Shown here one piece after another: positions 63,501 through 64,000 of a stretch of 64,000 bases of DNA. The stretch covers positions 19,611,501-19,675,500 of the forward strand of contig NC_046680.1 in assembly GCF_009870125.1 (NCBI RefSeq). Direction: 5' to 3'. A model generated the notes under the pieces. It was given only the letters and a program-made list of their open reading frames with translations, was not told the origin of the DNA and did not search any database. The translations under genes were made by a program, and so were the position numbers. The first letter of the stretch is position 1. Every line of letters begins with the position of its first letter. Origin of the DNA: Drosophila pseudoobscura (Eukaryota; Arthropoda; Insecta; Diptera; Drosophilidae).

Positions 63501-64000
63501 TGTGTTGAGATGCAAGCTATTGGCTTCGAAGAAGCAGGATACAATGCCATCCGTGTGCCCAGTTAAGTTGTAAGTGCGGAAATTCGTTGTGTAGTTGATA
63601 GCGCAGATCTTTGTCGAGCTGTCACGACAGCCAATGGCCAGTAGCCGCGAATCTGAAGACCAATCCAGCCAGGTAACATCATCATAGCCACCGAGGAAGC
63701 TCCGTTTCAGCACGAACGGGTTGTACTCTCCGGTTATTTCTCCTGGTGCGCAGAAGATGAGCACCAAATTCTCACGCGCCACGGCAAAATATTTTCCATC
63801 GGGACTGAAGCAGATGCACTGCACGCCAGTTTGGAATTTGTGTCTGTGTATCACCGTGCAGGACACCATGCTGATGAGTTGAGCATCGCCCTGCTCGTTA
63901 ACAGCGATCAGCAGGCTTCCATCCGGAGAAAGCGCAATGTTTGTGTAATTATAGCGCGACTCCAACGAAAGGGTGCGCGATTTGTTGCTGATGGGATGGT
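60523..64000 (-). CDS. PWP2: periodic tryptophan protein 2 (UTP-B), N-terminus beyond window
   Basis: Eight exons (64000-62722, 62657-62318, 62262-62117, 62056-61909, 61837-61603, 61536-61375, 61005-60789, 60724-60523) close in phase, giving 908 visible residues. The window edge removes roughly the first 45-50 residues compared with human PWP2 (about 919), and the edge falls inside the coding sequence. PWP2 is a core UTP-B subunit of the small-subunit processome, needed for early 18S rRNA processing in the nucleolus. Two tandem WD40 propellers are evident: SPDGSLLIAVNEQGDA, LLVWEWQSEQYIMKQQGHSS, SSDGQYIATGGEDSKVKLWN, GHEGPVVSLAFSP and SGSWDKTIKIWN. LPGVRKGDMSSRRFQPEVRV is a hallmark. A C-terminal Utp12-type helical region and an acidic tail (SATESEDDE) follow. 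A charged insert sits between blades 5 and 6. All introns are 60-75 bp except the 369-bp one at 61006-61374. Confidence 0.95.

Overview
This is a eukaryotic window from a fly, and I read it as Drosophila, most likely the obscura group. The reasons are the short GT-AG introns, the TACATA/TATGTA-rich spacers, fly core-promoter motifs, and a set of genes whose D. melanogaster counterparts I recall as lying on chromosome arm 2R (Not1, Or45b, a CG1809-like alkaline phosphatase, CG1814, Cp1, Ltv1, CG12344, PWP2). That would make the window Muller element C. Species and arm are inference. I assembled gene models by hand from splice signals and checked every reading phase; isoforms and UTR ends are not resolved.

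Layout. 0.2-0.95 kb: small mitochondrial membrane protein, + strand. 4.3-5.3 kb: uncharacterised SAM-like protein, - strand. 5.4-16.8 kb: a gene-poor spacer rich in microsatellites. 16.8-18.3 kb: odorant receptor Or45b, 6 exons, +. 19.0-20.9 kb: secreted alkaline phosphatase, 3 exons, +. 21-25.3 kb: spacer with an isolated exon-like island. 25.4-35.4 kb: Not1, the CCR4-NOT scaffold, 10 coding exons, -. 37.0-39.0 kb: mitochondrial HAD 5'-nucleotidase-like gene, 6 exons, +, convergent with a frameshifted gene relic on -. 39.8-41.6 kb: promoter-motif-bearing repeats, including a 271-bp tandem array. 42.6-47.5 kb: Cp1 (cathepsin L), + strand, with a tiny membrane-protein gene nested in its first coding intron. 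47.9-48.2 kb: another coding-like, tail-anchored relic. 49.0-50.5 kb: Ltv1, +. 54.1-59.2 kb: Cys-loop ligand-gated channel (CG12344-like), 9 exons, +. 60.5-64.0 kb: PWP2, -, cut by the window edge so that its N-terminus is missing.

How the genes relate. There are no operons. Ltv1 (40S maturation) and PWP2 (UTP-B/small-subunit processome) both serve ribosome biogenesis, and Not1 serves mRNA deadenylation; these are housekeeping genes. Or45b and the channel are neural.

The most interesting signal is a dispersed AT-rich repeat family at about 36.1, 39.8-41.6 and 48.3-48.9 kb. It carries close matches to Drosophila core-promoter motifs 6 and 7 and lies upstream of, and oriented toward, Not1, Cp1 and Ltv1. 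I also flag two frameshifted gene relics, a nested intronic gene with its own housekeeping-type promoter, and a start codon isolated in its own exon in Ltv1. I saw no virus, toxin gene, CRISPR array or intact transposon.
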